Below are positions 24,049 through 35,800 of a stretch of 64,000 bases of DNA, piece by piece (the first letter of the stretch is position 1; each line of letters opens with the position of its first letter). Location: positions 19,331,320-19,395,319 of the forward strand of contig CM046876.1 in NCBI GenBank assembly GCA_025667525.1, written 5' to 3'. This DNA comes from Glebionis coronaria (taxonomy: Eukaryota; Streptophyta; Magnoliopsida; Asterales; Asteraceae). The notes beneath the pieces were generated by a model. It was not told the origin of the DNA. It did not search any database and worked only from the letters and a program-made list of their open reading frames with translations. The translations under genes and the position numbers were made by a program.

Positions 24049-24549
24049 AAGTTTAGTCTATTAGTGAAGCGCAGTTTGTTGTTGAATCTTTGCTTCTTGT
24101 TGGTGAATTGCATTTGTTGCTGGTGAATCGCAACTTGTTGTTAGTGAATCACAACCTGTAGAAGAGAGTGTTAAGCTTTATATTCAATAAAAAGAAGAAA
24201 ATAGACTCGAATCAAGGCGAGAAAACAGAAACGAGTTAGTAGGTTATGGTTTCCTTTGTTCGAAGGAAATGAGTGTAGAAAGGGAATTCTTGTTACTACT
24301 CGATCCAGGGAACAAGCTAAAAGAGATAATGCAACTTTTTAGATATCAATACAAAATTTGAGATCCTGAAATCAAGAGTGCTTTTCAAGACATCACCTTG
24401 CGAGTATGGTGGTTTTGTAGAAGTGGGGAATGTTATGCATGCATCGATGTGGGCGGCCAAACGAGTCAATACTATCTATCATATGATATAGATTTCATTG
24501 TTATGTTTTATAAATACCATGTTATTGTTCTGAATGTAAACAATCAATG
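24049..24549. other. Intergenic, no recognised gene
   Basis: Contains a short degenerate repeat (about 24070-24155) built on TTGTTGTTGGTGAATCGCAA-like phrases. Otherwise unassigned. Confidence 0.4.
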
Positions 24550-25160
24550 AATTTTTTTTTCTAAACGGCAAATTTATTAAAAGGGAAACTAGCAAGGAGC
24601 TAACACAAAATTACAACGGTTTTTAAGCCAATCTGGCCAAACCAAACAACAAAAACCTCTATTATTCAACCAAAAAAGGCAAACGAATGTTGTCACATAA
24701 ATCTTATTTCCTCATTCGTTGAGAGTTGAATGTTATCGAGTTCCCACACTTCCCACTAAGCCAGCAAGTAGATGCAAATATCACTTGAATACGCTTCTTG
24801 ACCTCGATAGAAACCCGCATGTTGTCAAACCATGACTCCCAAGCCAAATAGGGACACAACGACGAAGGAATATTAATATTCACCCAAACACGAACTAAGC
24901 GCCAAATATTTAATGCAACATCACATGAATATATAATATAATCATTGGACTCCTACCATTACCACCAACTAGACAATCGATGGATTGAATATCTAGCCCT
25001 CGTCTTGAAAGATTCAAACGATAAGGGAGCCTATCTAATCTCGTTATCCAAAAAACATTTTCACCTTTCAAAGAAAATTTTTACTCGAACTTGTAGCCAC
25101 CGAGAGCGTTGGAAGAATAACATTATCAACGTGATTTTCGGTGGCCCCAAGTGTGAAAGA
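24550..25160 (-). pseudogene. LINE (L1-type) 3' end, RT zinc-binding region
   Basis: On the minus strand: LDRLPYRLNLSRRGLDIQS, a gap, then CDVALNIWRLVRVWVNI and YLAWESWFDNMR. This is the order of the zf-RVT-like region at the C-terminus of plant L1-type ORF2 (family knowledge). The plus-strand run TTTTTTTT at about 24551-24558 is a poly(A) tail when read on the minus strand, and marks the LINE 3' end. Frameshifts and stops are present. The element is 5'-truncated, as usual for LINEs; its left border is about 25160-25200. Confidence 0.62.
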
Positions 25161-25285
25161 ACCATCAAATTATCTCTAATTCTTCTCTTTTTATTTTTAA
25201 GGAGGAAAAATATACGTTCAAAGTGGTGCTATACATCCCAATACAAGTCTAACCGGGTCATATCAAGATGTTTAAACACAAAGCT

Positions 25286-25958
25286 CACTACAAGAAACTT
25301 GTAGTTTATTGACACAAACAATGTGACACTGAAAGTGTCGCTAAGTTCAGTAGACAGTCACTAAAGTAAAAACCTAATGGGTTTAACTTGTTTTTCCTGT
25401 TGTTCACTTTAGAAAAACGTAACTAAAGTTATACTTGCATACATTGACACAACAGGAACGCATGCGTATATTTTTTGCTCTTTACAACTTAGTTTCAATT
25501 CGTTATAGAAAATGTAAATCCAACTTAACACCACAACTATTCTGAAGTGTCACCGAAAAATCAAACTAACGACAATAATTTATGTCACAATAGTCACTTT
25601 TGGTTTGACGTAAATCCGTAACACTTATAAAAGAGTATGTTGTTACAAATTTTATTGGGTGAATGGCTGAGATTTTTTATTTTCAGGTTATCCGGTAAGT
25701 GTGAGCCTTTTTTACTCAGATGTAAGCGGGTCTTGTTGAGTAAATTCGTGACTATTTCTGAACCTTTCTATGAATTTCGAATGTACACATCTAGCAAGAT
25801 TTAAACCGTTAACTTCTTTTGAAAAGCTAAAGACCTTACTATTATTGTCTACCAATGTCCTGTTATAATTTATCTATTTAACAACAATCAGGATGTTAAA
25901 GTAATTTAAAATATATAAGTAATTAAGTTTTTAATAGTATAGTTTGAAGGTGAAACAA
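25286..25958 (+). mobile_element. Possible end of a CACTA-like non-autonomous element
   Basis: CACTACAAGAAACTTGTAG at 25286 resembles a CACTA terminus, and is followed by GTGACACTGAAAGTGTCGC and several GTGTC/GACAC motifs as in subterminal repeats. No matching inverted terminus was found, and the copia insertion at 25964 interrupts the neighbourhood, so this stays a suggestion. No coding. Confidence 0.35.
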
Positions 25959-25963
25959 TGTTT

Positions 25964-26092
25964 TGTTAGTTAGTATGATTCAGCCCATTGTGATTAGGCC
26001 TTAAGCCCGTTTATGTTATTTCTAGATCCTTCTACTATGCTTATATATTGTAATGATTTTATGGAATAAGCAAGGAATTTATCAATCTTATT
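25964..26092 (+). repeat. 5' LTR of copia (129 bp)
   Basis: Starts TGTTAGTTAGTATGATTC. It matches the 3' LTR except for about seven sites, including the last two bases, which are TT here instead of the CA retained in the 3' LTR. Confidence 0.88.
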
Positions 26093-26105
26093 TGGTATCA
26101 CAGCC
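26093..26105 (+). other. Primer binding site of copia
   Basis: TGGTATCACAGCC abuts the 5' LTR. It is one base different from the standard TGGTATCAGAGCC complement of initiator tRNA-Met. Confidence 0.78.
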
Positions 26106-26540
26106 AGAAAATATTCTCTTCTAGCAAAGTCTCCCCAAATCACGTACTTTCTTTTTTACTTCTCATCCCTTCCGATTAAAAAAAAGAAAAAAAAGAAGAC
26201 ATATTCTTGCAGCAGTCGATGCTATAACATCCATAACAGTAAATGTGATTGGATTGATATTTATTGATAAACATAGTGGATAAGTGATTTCTTTTTCTAT
26301 ATAAAAAGAGTGGATCGTTGGTGTATTTTTTGGTAACCGCTTGAAGTGCACTAGTCTTCAGATTGATATTTGCCAACAAGTTAGCATCATAAAAGGTTTT
26401 GTTTTCTTTTGCTATCACGTTTGTCCTCTTTTGGAGTGAATTACTCATCCAATTTATTGGATATGAATTATATACTCTCGGCTCCCGCATACATCCCGAC
26501 ACAAGCAGTATTATTACCGAATGTATTTAGTACCATGACT
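26106..26540 (+). other. Leader of copia with gag missing
   Basis: Only about 435 bases separate the primer site from protease sequence, too short for a copia gag plus leader. No gag or CCHC motif in any frame; the reading frames here on the minus strand look incidental. A deletion of gag is the simplest reading. Confidence 0.6.
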
Positions 26541-29500
26541 ACTTAAGATCCTACATGGAATATGGACACAGGTGCGTCTTCACATCTCAATTCTCACGTT
26601 AATAATTTAAGTACTATTTTTAATTCTTGCTTGTACCCGTCTGTTCGCGTTGGTGATGGTAAAACTATACCCGTCACTAATACGGGACATAGCATTCTTC
26701 CCACTCTTCATCGCCCCTTACATCTTCATAATGTCCTTGTTACCCCCAATATTATTAAAAATCTTATTTATATACGTCAGTCACTAGGGACAATAATTGT
26801 AGTATTGAATTTGACGCTTTTGGTTTCTCTGTGAAAGATTTCCTGACTCGTCAGATCTTGCTTAGATATGACAGTTCAGGTGATCTCTATCCGGTAACCC
26901 AACCGTCGTCTATTCCAAGTGCTTTGATGTCTCTCAGTCCTTTTACATGGCACCAACGCCTCAGTCACTCGGGTGATGCCGTGTTACACTCTTTTGTTTC
27001 TCGTAATTTTATTTCCTGTAATAAGGAGAAGTCTCCTAATGTTTGTCATGCGTGTCAGCTTGGCAAACATGTAAAACTTCCTTTTTCAAGTTCTACTTCT
27101 GTTGTATCTAGATATCTTGAGATTATTCACTCAGATATTTTGACATCCCCTATTGTTAGTACGGGTGGTTTTAAGTATTACGTGATTTTTCTTGATCACT
27201 TTTCTCATTATTTGTGGATTTATCCTCTTCGAAATAAATCCGAAGTGTTTGCTAAGTTTGTACACTTTCGTTCTTATGTTAAAAATCAATTTAAATGTGA
27301 CATTCTTGGTTTTCAATGTGATCATGGTGGTGAGTTTCGACAATACCCAACTTCTTGACCTTTTCTCTACACATGGGATTCCAATGAGATTTTCTTGTCC
27401 TAAAACTTCCCAACAAAACAGAAAATTAGAACGTATGATTCGTACGTTACTTTTTCTAGCCCACCTTCCGCCTACATTTTGGATCGAGGCACTTCACATG
27501 GCCACCTACCTATTAAACCTCCTCCCCTCAACCGCCATTAAAAATGAGATACCACTTACCAAATTATTCAACAAACAACCTAACTATTCCAAACTTCGCA
27601 CTTTTGGATGCTTGTGTTTCCCCATCTATTTCCACCACAAAAACTTGCTCCACGAGCCATACCATGTATATTTTTAGGTTACCCAGCTTATCATGAAGGT
27701 TACCGATGCCTCGATCTAACTACAAACAAAATTATAATCTCAAGACATGTAACCTTTGATGAACAACAATCTCCATAGGGATCTATTACACCTTCCACCG
27801 CATATGAATTCCTTGACACGTCTCCTTCTCCGATTTCTCACCATCTAATTCATAATCCTCCATGCCATACTCCACCTACAACACCTACTTTTGACCCACC
27901 AACACCTCAAACCCCAACCCATAACCACCTAACTACCAACCCGGACCAGTCTAGTAGCCCACGACCATCAAGTGGCCCACCACCTGGGTTCTCTTCCCTT
28001 AACTCATCCTACTCCACCCATCACCCTACACCACCCACAGCCCAAACACAACCTACATTTAATTCAACACCTATATACCAGACCCAACCTCAATCTACAA
28101 CCTCACTTCCAACCGAAACCCAAATCAACACCTCCTCTCAACCCATTAATAGTAATCCACCAACTAGAACTCACCCAATGGTCACTAGAAATCAAGATGG
28201 CACACGTAAGACCACCCAACGCCTAAACCTTCATGTTTCTCATACCTCTCCTATACCAAAATCCTCATCTCTTGCTTTATCTGACCCCACTGGCGGGATG
28301 CTATGTATGATGAATATAACGCTTTAATTAAAAATGGTACATGGGTTCTCGTTCCAAGACCTCCGGATGCCAATATTGTGCGGTGCTTGTGGTTATTTCG
28401 GCATAAGTTCAATGCTGATGGTTCATTAAGTCGGTATAAAGCCCGATTGGTTGCCAACGGTAGTAGTCAGCAGCTTGGTATTGATTGTGATGAGACTTTT
28501 AGTCTGGTTGTCAAACCGGCCACTATTCGTACTGTGCTTAGTCTTGCATTGATGGAACATTGGCCTATTCATCAACTTGATGTGAATAACGCTTTACTTA
28601 ATGGTGATTTGTCAGAGACTATGTATATGCATCAGCCTCCAGGTTTTATGGATCGTCGGTATCCTCATCATGTATGTCGCCTTCAAATGTCTTTATATGG
28701 GTTGAAACAAGCACCTCGTGCTTGGTTTCATCGATTTGCTGCTTATGCTACTCGAGTTGTATTTTCCCCTAGTAGATGTGATTCTTCTTTATTTATTTAC
28801 AGATCTGGTAATGATACAACATATCTATTGATTTATGTGGATGATATTGTTCTAACAGCTTCTTGTACAACTTTACTTCAGAAGATTATTTCCTCTCTAC
28901 ACAGGAAATTTGACATGACAGATCTTGGTGCCCTTAATTATTTCTTAGGGATTTCTGTTACACGGGATACTACGGGGATGTTTCTTTCTCAGAAGAGATA
29001 TGCTATGGAGTTGCTCGAGCGTGCACATATGCTTAACTACAATTCTACACGGACTCCTGTTGACACTGAGTCCAAACTTGGTCCCGGGGGGAATCCCATT
29101 TCAGATCCTACTTTGTATCGGAGTCTTGCAGGTGGCCTACAATATCTTACATTCACTTGTCCAGATTTATCTTATGATGTGCAATAGATTTGTCTATATA
29201 TGCATGATCCTCGTGAGCCTCACTTAGATGCTCTCAGGAGGAATCTTCCTTATGTTCGGGGTACTTTAGAGTTTGGTTTACAGTTATATGCATCCTCGGG
29301 ATCTTCACTAGTGACTTACTCTTACGCTGATTGGGCTGGTTGCCCTGCTACTTGTAGATCTACATCCGGCTATTGTGTATTTTTGGGCAAGAATCTTTTA
29401 TCATGGTCTTCTAAGAGACAACATACTCTTTCACGTTCAAGTGCCGAAGCTGAATAACGAGGCGTTGCTAATGTTTTTGCTGAGACGGCTTGGCTGCGCA

Positions 29501-29799
29501 ATTTTCTTCGAGAACTACACACACCACTATTGACATCTACTCTTGTGTATTGTGATAATGTTAGTGCTGTCTATTTATCTGTGAATCCGGTGCAACATCA
29601 ACGAACTAAACACATTGAGATTGACATTCATTTTGTTCGTGATATGGTTGCTATGAGTCATGTGCGTGTTCTTCATGTTCCATCTCGTTACCAATATGCC
29701 GATAACTTCACCAAAGGTCTTCCTTCGGCGTTATTTGAAGAATTTCGCACCAGTTTGAGTGTTCGCTTGCCTCCCGCTCAAACTGCGGGGGAGTGTTAG
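26541..29799 (+). pseudogene. Copia pol (protease, integrase, RT, RNase H) remnant
   Basis: Protease active site region MDTGASSHLNSHV at about 26562. Then a frame change and the pre-integrase/zinc region WHQRLSHSGDAVLHSF with CHACQLGKH (26950-27075). The integrase core has HSDIL and CDHGGEF; a frameshift near 27340 precedes SQQNRKLERMI. RT (28303-29187) has the active site LLIYVDDIVLTAS intact and ends at a TAG (29185-29187). RNase H follows in the same frame (YADWAGCPATCRSTSGYC), broken by TAA at 29455-29457, and continues to the terminal stop at 29797-29799, inside the first bases of the 3' LTR. At least three frameshifts and two internal nonsense codons, so not functional. The protein would copy and integrate the element. 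Confidence 0.9.
29781..29793 (+). other. Polypurine tract of copia
   Basis: ACTGCGGGGGAG-type purine-rich run directly before the 3' LTR TGTTAGT at 29794. Confidence 0.65.
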
Positions 29800-29922
29800 T
29801 TAGTATGATTCGGCCCATTGTGATTACGCCATAAACCCGTTTATGTTATTTCTAGATCCTTCTAATATGCTTATATATTGTAATGGTTTTATGGAATAAG
29901 CAAGGAATTTATCAATCTTACA
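29794..29922 (+). repeat. 3' LTR of copia (129 bp)
   Basis: TGTTAGTTAGTATGATTC...ATCTTACA. It retains the canonical CA end and is followed at once by the TSD copy TGTTT. Confidence 0.88.
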
Positions 29923-30290
29923 TGTTTGTGACTTCAATTTATGTTATAATTAATCAAAAGATGTTCAATATCGCGTTGTAGTTTCCAGCTTACAAAAAAT
30001 GACGTTATGACTTTTTTTAATTACTAAAATGAAATATATATATATAAACTATTATACCACTTTTTAATTATAACACCATTTTTCCATCTCTACCGCACAA
30101 TTCAACACAACTTGTGAAATGGGACATGCATTTCGAAAATTAATTGAATATGTCAATAATTAAGTTTGTCGCTATGTTTTTATTGTACAACTAGTGACGA
30201 ATATGATATATTTTAAAAAAGCGAGTGGCTAAGATAGTAAAGCATGTTTTTCACGCATATTAAAATTACTTTGTTGTCTACTACTAGTAG

Positions 30291-30300
30291 TATAAAAAAA
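30291..30300 (+). promoter_or_regulatory. Candidate TATA box of the BURP gene
   Basis: TATAAAAAAA, 66-75 bases upstream of the ATG at 30366. No other TATA-like motif is as close. The promoter region is short: the copia element ends at 29922, only about 440 bases from the start codon. Confidence 0.5.
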
Positions 30301-30365
30301 TTCTATTCAAAAGGGTTATTATCATATCAAAGGGATAACACATACTTACATTCGAAGTTCGAACC

Positions 30366-31304
30366 ATGGCTTTCAGATTTGCATCCTTGGTTCTTATTCT
30401 TCATCTTCTTCATACGTTGGTAATCCATCTCTCTAACTTACATGCATGGCTAAGCTAGGTTATTGTGCACTATCTAATGTAATTTTTCTCTTTGCAGATG
30501 CTTGTTGAAGGGGATGGAAGTAATGCCATAAGGCTCAATACCATGGATGATCACAGTACACAAACTGGCCATGTACATCGTCATGGCCATCATTCGTCGT
30601 CGTCCACGAACCCGAAAGACCCTCAGCTCATGGTTTTCTACATGCTACCAGATCTACAAGTAGGCAAAGTCATGCCAATTCATTTCCCAAACAGACACCT
30701 TTCACAGTCTCAACTCTTGTCTAAACAAGAAGCTGACAACATCCCCTTTTCGCTCTCGGAACTCCCAAACCTTCTTCGTATGTTCTCATTCCGACAAGGC
30801 TCGCCACAAGCCATAGCCATGGAAAGCACACTTCAAGAATGTGAAGTCAAGCCAATCGAAGGTGAAACCAAATTTTGTGCAACTTCTTTGGAGTCTGTTC
30901 ACGAATTTGCACGCGATATCTTTGGATTCAACACTCAATTCAAAACTATGACCACAACTCACCTCAAAAATCCACCAAGTGGACTTTTACAAAACTATAA
31001 AGTCATTGAGATCTCACAAAACATACCATCTCCAAAATTAGTGGCTTGTCATACCATGCCATACCCATATGCAGTGTTTTATTGTCATAGCCAACAAAGC
31101 GAGAACAAAGTGCTTATGGTTACACTAGAAGGCGAAGACGGTGATATAGTCGAGGCCTTGAGTGTTTGTCACATGGACACGTCGCATTGGAGCCGTAATC
31201 ATGTCTCGTTCGGCGTGCTTGGAGTCGAGCCAGGAATGACCTCGGTTTGCCATTTCTTTCCTAGTGATCATTTTGTGTTTATACCTATTTTGGCAACGAT
31301 GTGA
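30366..31304 (+). CDS. BURP-domain protein (BNM2-like), two exons
   Basis: Exon 1 (30366-30419) encodes MAFRFASLVLILHLLHTL, a hydrophobic secretion signal. A GT-AG intron (30420-30497) follows, and exon 2 (30498-31304) keeps the frame; total about 286 residues. The C-terminal two-thirds is a BURP domain with the CH pattern: CHTMPYPYAVFYCH (spacing 10), then CHMDTSHW (spacing 26) and CHFFPSDHF (spacing 25). The N-terminal entry motif is VFYMLPDLQVGK, and a conserved Cys pair lies in CEVKPIEGETKFCATS. A His-rich linker (HVHRHGHH) precedes the domain. BURP proteins are plant-specific, secreted or vacuolar/cell-wall proteins such as BNM2, RD22, USP and the polygalacturonase beta subunit; the exact role is unknown. 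The Trp that normally follows the last CH by eight residues is Phe here. No stop or frameshift is seen. It is the only intact host gene in the window. Confidence 0.9.
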
Positions 31305-31325
31305 TTGGTATCAATTATTAGGTAA

Positions 31326-31331
31326 AATAAA
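31326..31331 (+). terminator. Candidate poly(A) signal of the BURP gene
   Basis: AATAAA 22 bases after the stop codon. Short for a plant 3' UTR, so a later signal may be used instead. Confidence 0.35.
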
Positions 31332-31554
31332 AGAAGGAATTGAACTTGTAACCTTCATTTGTGACACAAAATGTATCTGTCAGCTAGATGATGCTTCCGT
31401 CTCTTGTTTAATTATCGTTGTAGTTTGTCTTGCTAAGATGTTCTCCTCTATATATTGTATAATATGTTTGAATGGATATTTTTATGTGCTTACTCTTAGA
31501 TCTAACGAGTTCAACAGGTAAAACTTTTGACATCAAAATCAGACACAACCGTGA

Positions 31555-31830
31555 TACACATACTAACCACTAGTGACCAAAATACATTTACTGACAAACA
31601 AGTCTTGATGAGTATGTAACTAAGTCAAATCTGCTACATCTAGAATTAAAGAAAATTTTGCTATAAAAAAACTAATGTCATTGGCTTCTAAGTATAGGTC
31701 ACCAACACAAATATTCATCTTTTCCATTGACAAACAACCACTAGTGACGAAATACATTTACTGACAAACGAGTATCAGTAACTAAGCCAAAATCTGCTAT
31801 ATCTACAATTGAAAGTGCCACTATACACTA
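31555..31830 (+). repeat. Direct duplication, about 170 bp apart
   Basis: The segment beginning CCACTAGTGACCAAAATACA (about 31566-31650) recurs at about 31738-31815 as CCACTAGTGACGAAATACA, and both run on to AATCTGCTACATCTAGAATT-like ends. Divergence is moderate. Non-coding. Confidence 0.7.
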
Positions 31831-31855
31831 AAAATATGCATTCTTTTATACTTTT

Positions 31856-32243
31856 GACACACTTTAAATTGCGTGGAAAATATTTTGAGCTTATTAACAC
31901 ATATAAATGTGTAAAAAAATGTTTACCACACTTATATATGTAGCAAATAAAAGTCCATACTTTTTAGTGTGGAAAATTAACTAACTTTTCCACATTTTCA
32001 AATGTGGGCCCCATTTTGTGACACCAATAAACTCCACACACATGGTGTATGGAGATATTTGCTGTCACAAGATAATGTCCACACTTGAAAGTATGGACAA
32101 GTTATTTAGTTTTCCACATTAAAAGGTGTGAATTTTATTTGCTGCATATATATAAGTGTGGTTTTTCAAAATTATCCATACTTATTTGTGTATCAATTTT
32201 TTTACATATTTATAAATGTTAACAAAAAATATTTTACACACTT
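31856..32243. repeat. Long imperfect inverted repeat (foldback / MITE-like)
   Basis: The arm at 31856-32008 pairs with the arm at 32076-32243, leaving a loop of about 67 bases. Matching phrases include CCACACTTATATATGTAGCA in the left arm against TGCATATATATAAGTGTGG in the right arm, and ACATATAAATGTGTAAAAAA against TTTTTTTACATATTTATAAATGT. Each arm also contains shorter palindromes built on CACACTT/AAGTGTG. No coding. It may be the body of a non-autonomous DNA transposon; termini and TSD are not resolved. Confidence 0.65.
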
Positions 32244-32661
32244 GTTGACGATTGTTGATGGTATATGTGGAAAATGTTATATTTTTTGTAAATAGCTGCC
32301 GGTATACAATTCCGACACTGTTTGTATGTGTGAAAATAGTGTCGGACCTGTTAGTAACAACGTATATGTGTCACTCGGGGGCCATAATGGTGACACAAAT
32401 TCTGTTACAAATACTTGTACAAAGTTGTATCACTAAAACTTTAGGCTGCATTTGTTATGCTACGGCAGATAACAATGGCCCTTTTTGTTGGGAAATTTAT
32501 TATTTCTATTGCAGTTTAGTCTATGATTTTGGCCCAATATGTATCGGCCGTTTGGTTGGTAAAATATTTTTGAGAGAATCGCAAGTATTCTGAATAAGTT
32601 GTAACTTGTTAACGTCTGTTAATGTTATTGCATTTGATATTTTTGGTTTTTTTTCACTTGA

Positions 32662-32815
32662 AGCAGTTGGAGCTTCTTAAGAGAATTCAGCGCGTTATAA
32701 ATAGTAATGTTATGACATCTAAATTCACATGTGATTTCTCATAAAATTAGCTTTGCAATTCAAAAAGGCTTGCGGCGTATTTTATTACTCGCTTGCCTTC
32801 TACAGCAATATAATT
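32662..32815 (+). pseudogene. Relic of a repeat-encoded protein (plus copy)
   Basis: Translated through one stop, it reads LELLKRIQRVINSNVMTSKF and, further on, FAIQKG and RLPSTAI. The same protein segment occurs on the minus strand at 36838-37107. The pattern (LLKRI..., FNR..FAI.KG, RLP) resembles a C-terminal block I associate with repeat-linked hypothetical proteins in many plant genomes; I cannot name the element. Confidence 0.4.
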
Positions 32816-35800
32816 AAATATAATATGTTCTTTTTTTAAATATTGCAATGCGAAAGAATTGTAATATGCAATAATTATAATTCAATAAATAATTTGAGTA
32901 AATTACAGCATTGGTCCCTCAATTATGTCAAATATTTTTGTTTTGTCCCAAGAACAAGGAAATTGCACTGATAAGTCCAACAGCCTGATTTTACTTGCTT
33001 GAGGTCCGAAAATTCTAACGGTCGTTAAAAATCTCATTAGATGCAATGACTATTTCGTCTTTTTCAAACACCCAATAAACACTACTGATCCTTGAATCGA
33101 TAATTTTCTCTCTAAGTTTGGTTACTATTCCTATATTGTGTTCGCCTTGTTGTGTTTTACAACCTAAAACTACTTTAATCAAATTAAAGAGTACGCATTG
33201 GAAGAAAAAACAAGAACTCAAAAAAAACAATGGATATAAGGTATATACCTTCTAGCAGTACGGTGAAAATCGTAGACGGAGGGAGGGAGTGAATACTTTT
33301 TCAATTAAAATTTCAAGTTTCGATATGTTTAAGTCCGGTTAACATGGTTTCATAAATCTTGATTTAATACTTGACTCAATTAGAAAGACATAATAAGTAA
33401 ATAAATGAAAGAGGCAACCATACCGCAAGTATTTATAGTTGTTCGGCACAAGGACTTCTTCCTTGCCCTACTCAACTCCCAAAGTCACCTACTCGAGAGT
33501 TCACGACACTACACAATGAATTCCTTAATAAGCGGAGAAGCCTTTACACGACACGATGTTGCTTTCATCTTTATATGGTGTAAATCTAGATACCGAGTTT
33601 TTTTAAACCATTGGTAGAACCATCCCTTTGACACGACCCGACACATCGACACAACAACAGACATTCTGGTTCTAGCTCAATCTCTAGTTTAAACTCGTAC
33701 ACAATACATGAATCTAACGGTATCAACATGAATACCAAGTTCACAATAGAACCGACACGACACCCTATGATTTATAGAGAGTTTACAAGAGGGGGAAAGA
33801 ATGACTCGAAGATTAAATCTTGTCTAAATTATGGATTACACATAGTAGAACATGACTTGACACATTCATAATCGGTATCAATTCGAGTCGTGACACATCT
33901 AGATGATAGATATAAAGTGATGAGTCAGGGATCTCGTGACACCATGAGATGACAAGTATAATAGATCTTGTGTATGTTCCATAGGACACAGTTTCATGAC
34001 ACCTAAGTAGGCCTTGAACATCTCGAATGACGTGATCTTCACATCTTTAGGAAATCACCACGAGGTAACCTTTCTTGGGACGAGAAGGGATCGAAGATGT
34101 AGCCACAAGAAGGTTATTAAGTTTTGAGTGTCTTCTAAAAGGTTAAAGATGTAGCCATAAGGATGATCTTGAGATTCGAGTGTTTTCGAAGAGGTGTTGT
34201 GATCTCCACACATCAAGAGGATCACCAACAGTAACCTAACCTAACATAAAGCTAAAACAAAAGTATTAGAGAGAACATTATGATTAAAATGGGTGAGAAA
34301 TAATGAAGAAGATGGCTACTATTTATAAGCAACCTTTTACCCGAAGGGTCCGACTTTATAGCTAAGGATCCGGCTAACTAGGTTGGGCAAGATCTGATTA
34401 ACTCGGCTAAAACCAATTCAAACCCCAAATCTATTCTAGATTTCACGTGACATCATCAATGGAGTCATCCATCTTATTTTGTATTTTTATATTTTTTTTA
34501 CAAAGAAAGTTTATGAAAAATGATTAATCGAAAGATGACTCGAGAATATTGATCATCTTGGAGTTAATCATAGTTTTTGGATTTGACGAAAATGGGTTTA
34601 AAACCAACTCACGGTTTCTAAAGAGCATTATTCACGAGAAACAGTTATTGACTTTCTCGAGTTTTGACTATTAAACTAAATACAAGAGTGAGTAATATGA
34701 GCTAGAAAAATATTGGTTTGAGACTTAGTTATCTCTTTTACTTACGATAACGGAAATATGTTTGCCGTCAACAAAGCATGGAAATATCATAAGTTGGGGA
34801 TAAATGTTTTACGAGCTTATTTGTATTAACAATCTCCTGATGACAAAACATATCATTCTCGTGAGTAAAAATAAACATCCAAGTTACAAATTAGAGTTTT
34901 TACTCTCTTATCCCCTTTTTTATAGAAACACAAACTGCGTCGAGGAGAAACTAACAATCATATGCAATATTTATGAATGGGTAAAGGAATATATATTATG
35001 AGTGTTTTTTTAGATATCTTGAACAAAAGACCCCCTTTAATGAGAACTCCCTTATGAAGCAGAGGATATGGAGACGATTTTAGAAGCGACATAGAAATAT
35101 ATGTTAGTATACATGAGCTCCGAGCTCCCCTTTGTACAAGGAACACCTACACAAAAATTAGTTAGAATAATCATAAACATCCGTGCTCCCCTAGCTTAGG
35201 GACCCCCCCTTCAAGTAAGAACACGAAGTAGAACGAGCAAGAATTAGTAAGAAAAAAAGAAAAATGGACTTCTATTAAGCTGGATCCCCCGAATCCTTTG
35301 CTAAGAAGGATATGGGATATTAATCAAAGGATTCGGTCATCTTGAGTTTTGAAAAATATCCTTCATGAAAAATTAAATACTCAAAAATTAAAATTTTCCA
35401 AGATCAAATGTAATGGAAATAAAAAGGTAGTTTAGATGCTAGAAATCCATCATGTACATGAACAAGTACATATTCATGATTTAAAGAAGGAAATGATCAA
35501 TTCATTTAGGTAACTTGCCATGTAATAAAAAAAAAAATGACTTAATGTCATTTAAAACTAAGAGCATGGCTAGAAATACATATCAAGCCTAGACCTAATG
35601 CCCCAACGCATCTACTTATTCTTGCATTGGTCTCGTGGACGTGTTCGAGGAGATGGTGGAACTTGAAACACACTTCATCACGGATTTGAAGGAAATGTTT
35701 TTAAGTGTGTTCACAATGGACACACATGCTCTCATGCGAGGATTTTGGGGGTCGAGGAGGTCCATCAATCCGAAGGGGTTGATCAAGGAAGTTGAAAGTA

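Larger units (their letters stand above)
25964..29922 (+). mobile_element. Ty1/copia retrotransposon, gag-less and mutated
   Basis: LTRs of 129 bp (25964-26092 and 29794-29922). Perfect TSD TGTTT (25959-25963 and 29923-29927). Primer site at 26093-26105 and polypurine tract at about 29781-29793. The coding order protease, integrase, RT, RNase H is that of copia. Only about 0.45 kb separates the primer site from the protease, and it shows no gag. Several frameshifts and nonsense codons are present. Very short LTRs and the protein style suggest the Ale/Retrofit lineage (inference). Confidence 0.9.

Noticed and set aside
26163..26502. Minus-strand frames in the copia leader
   Set aside because: Opposite to the element's transcription, overlapping each other, no recognised domain.
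25286..30300. A complete CACTA-type non-autonomous element around the copia insertion
   Set aside because: No inverted CTTGTAGTG terminus was found to the right of 29922, so only a possible left end is listed.
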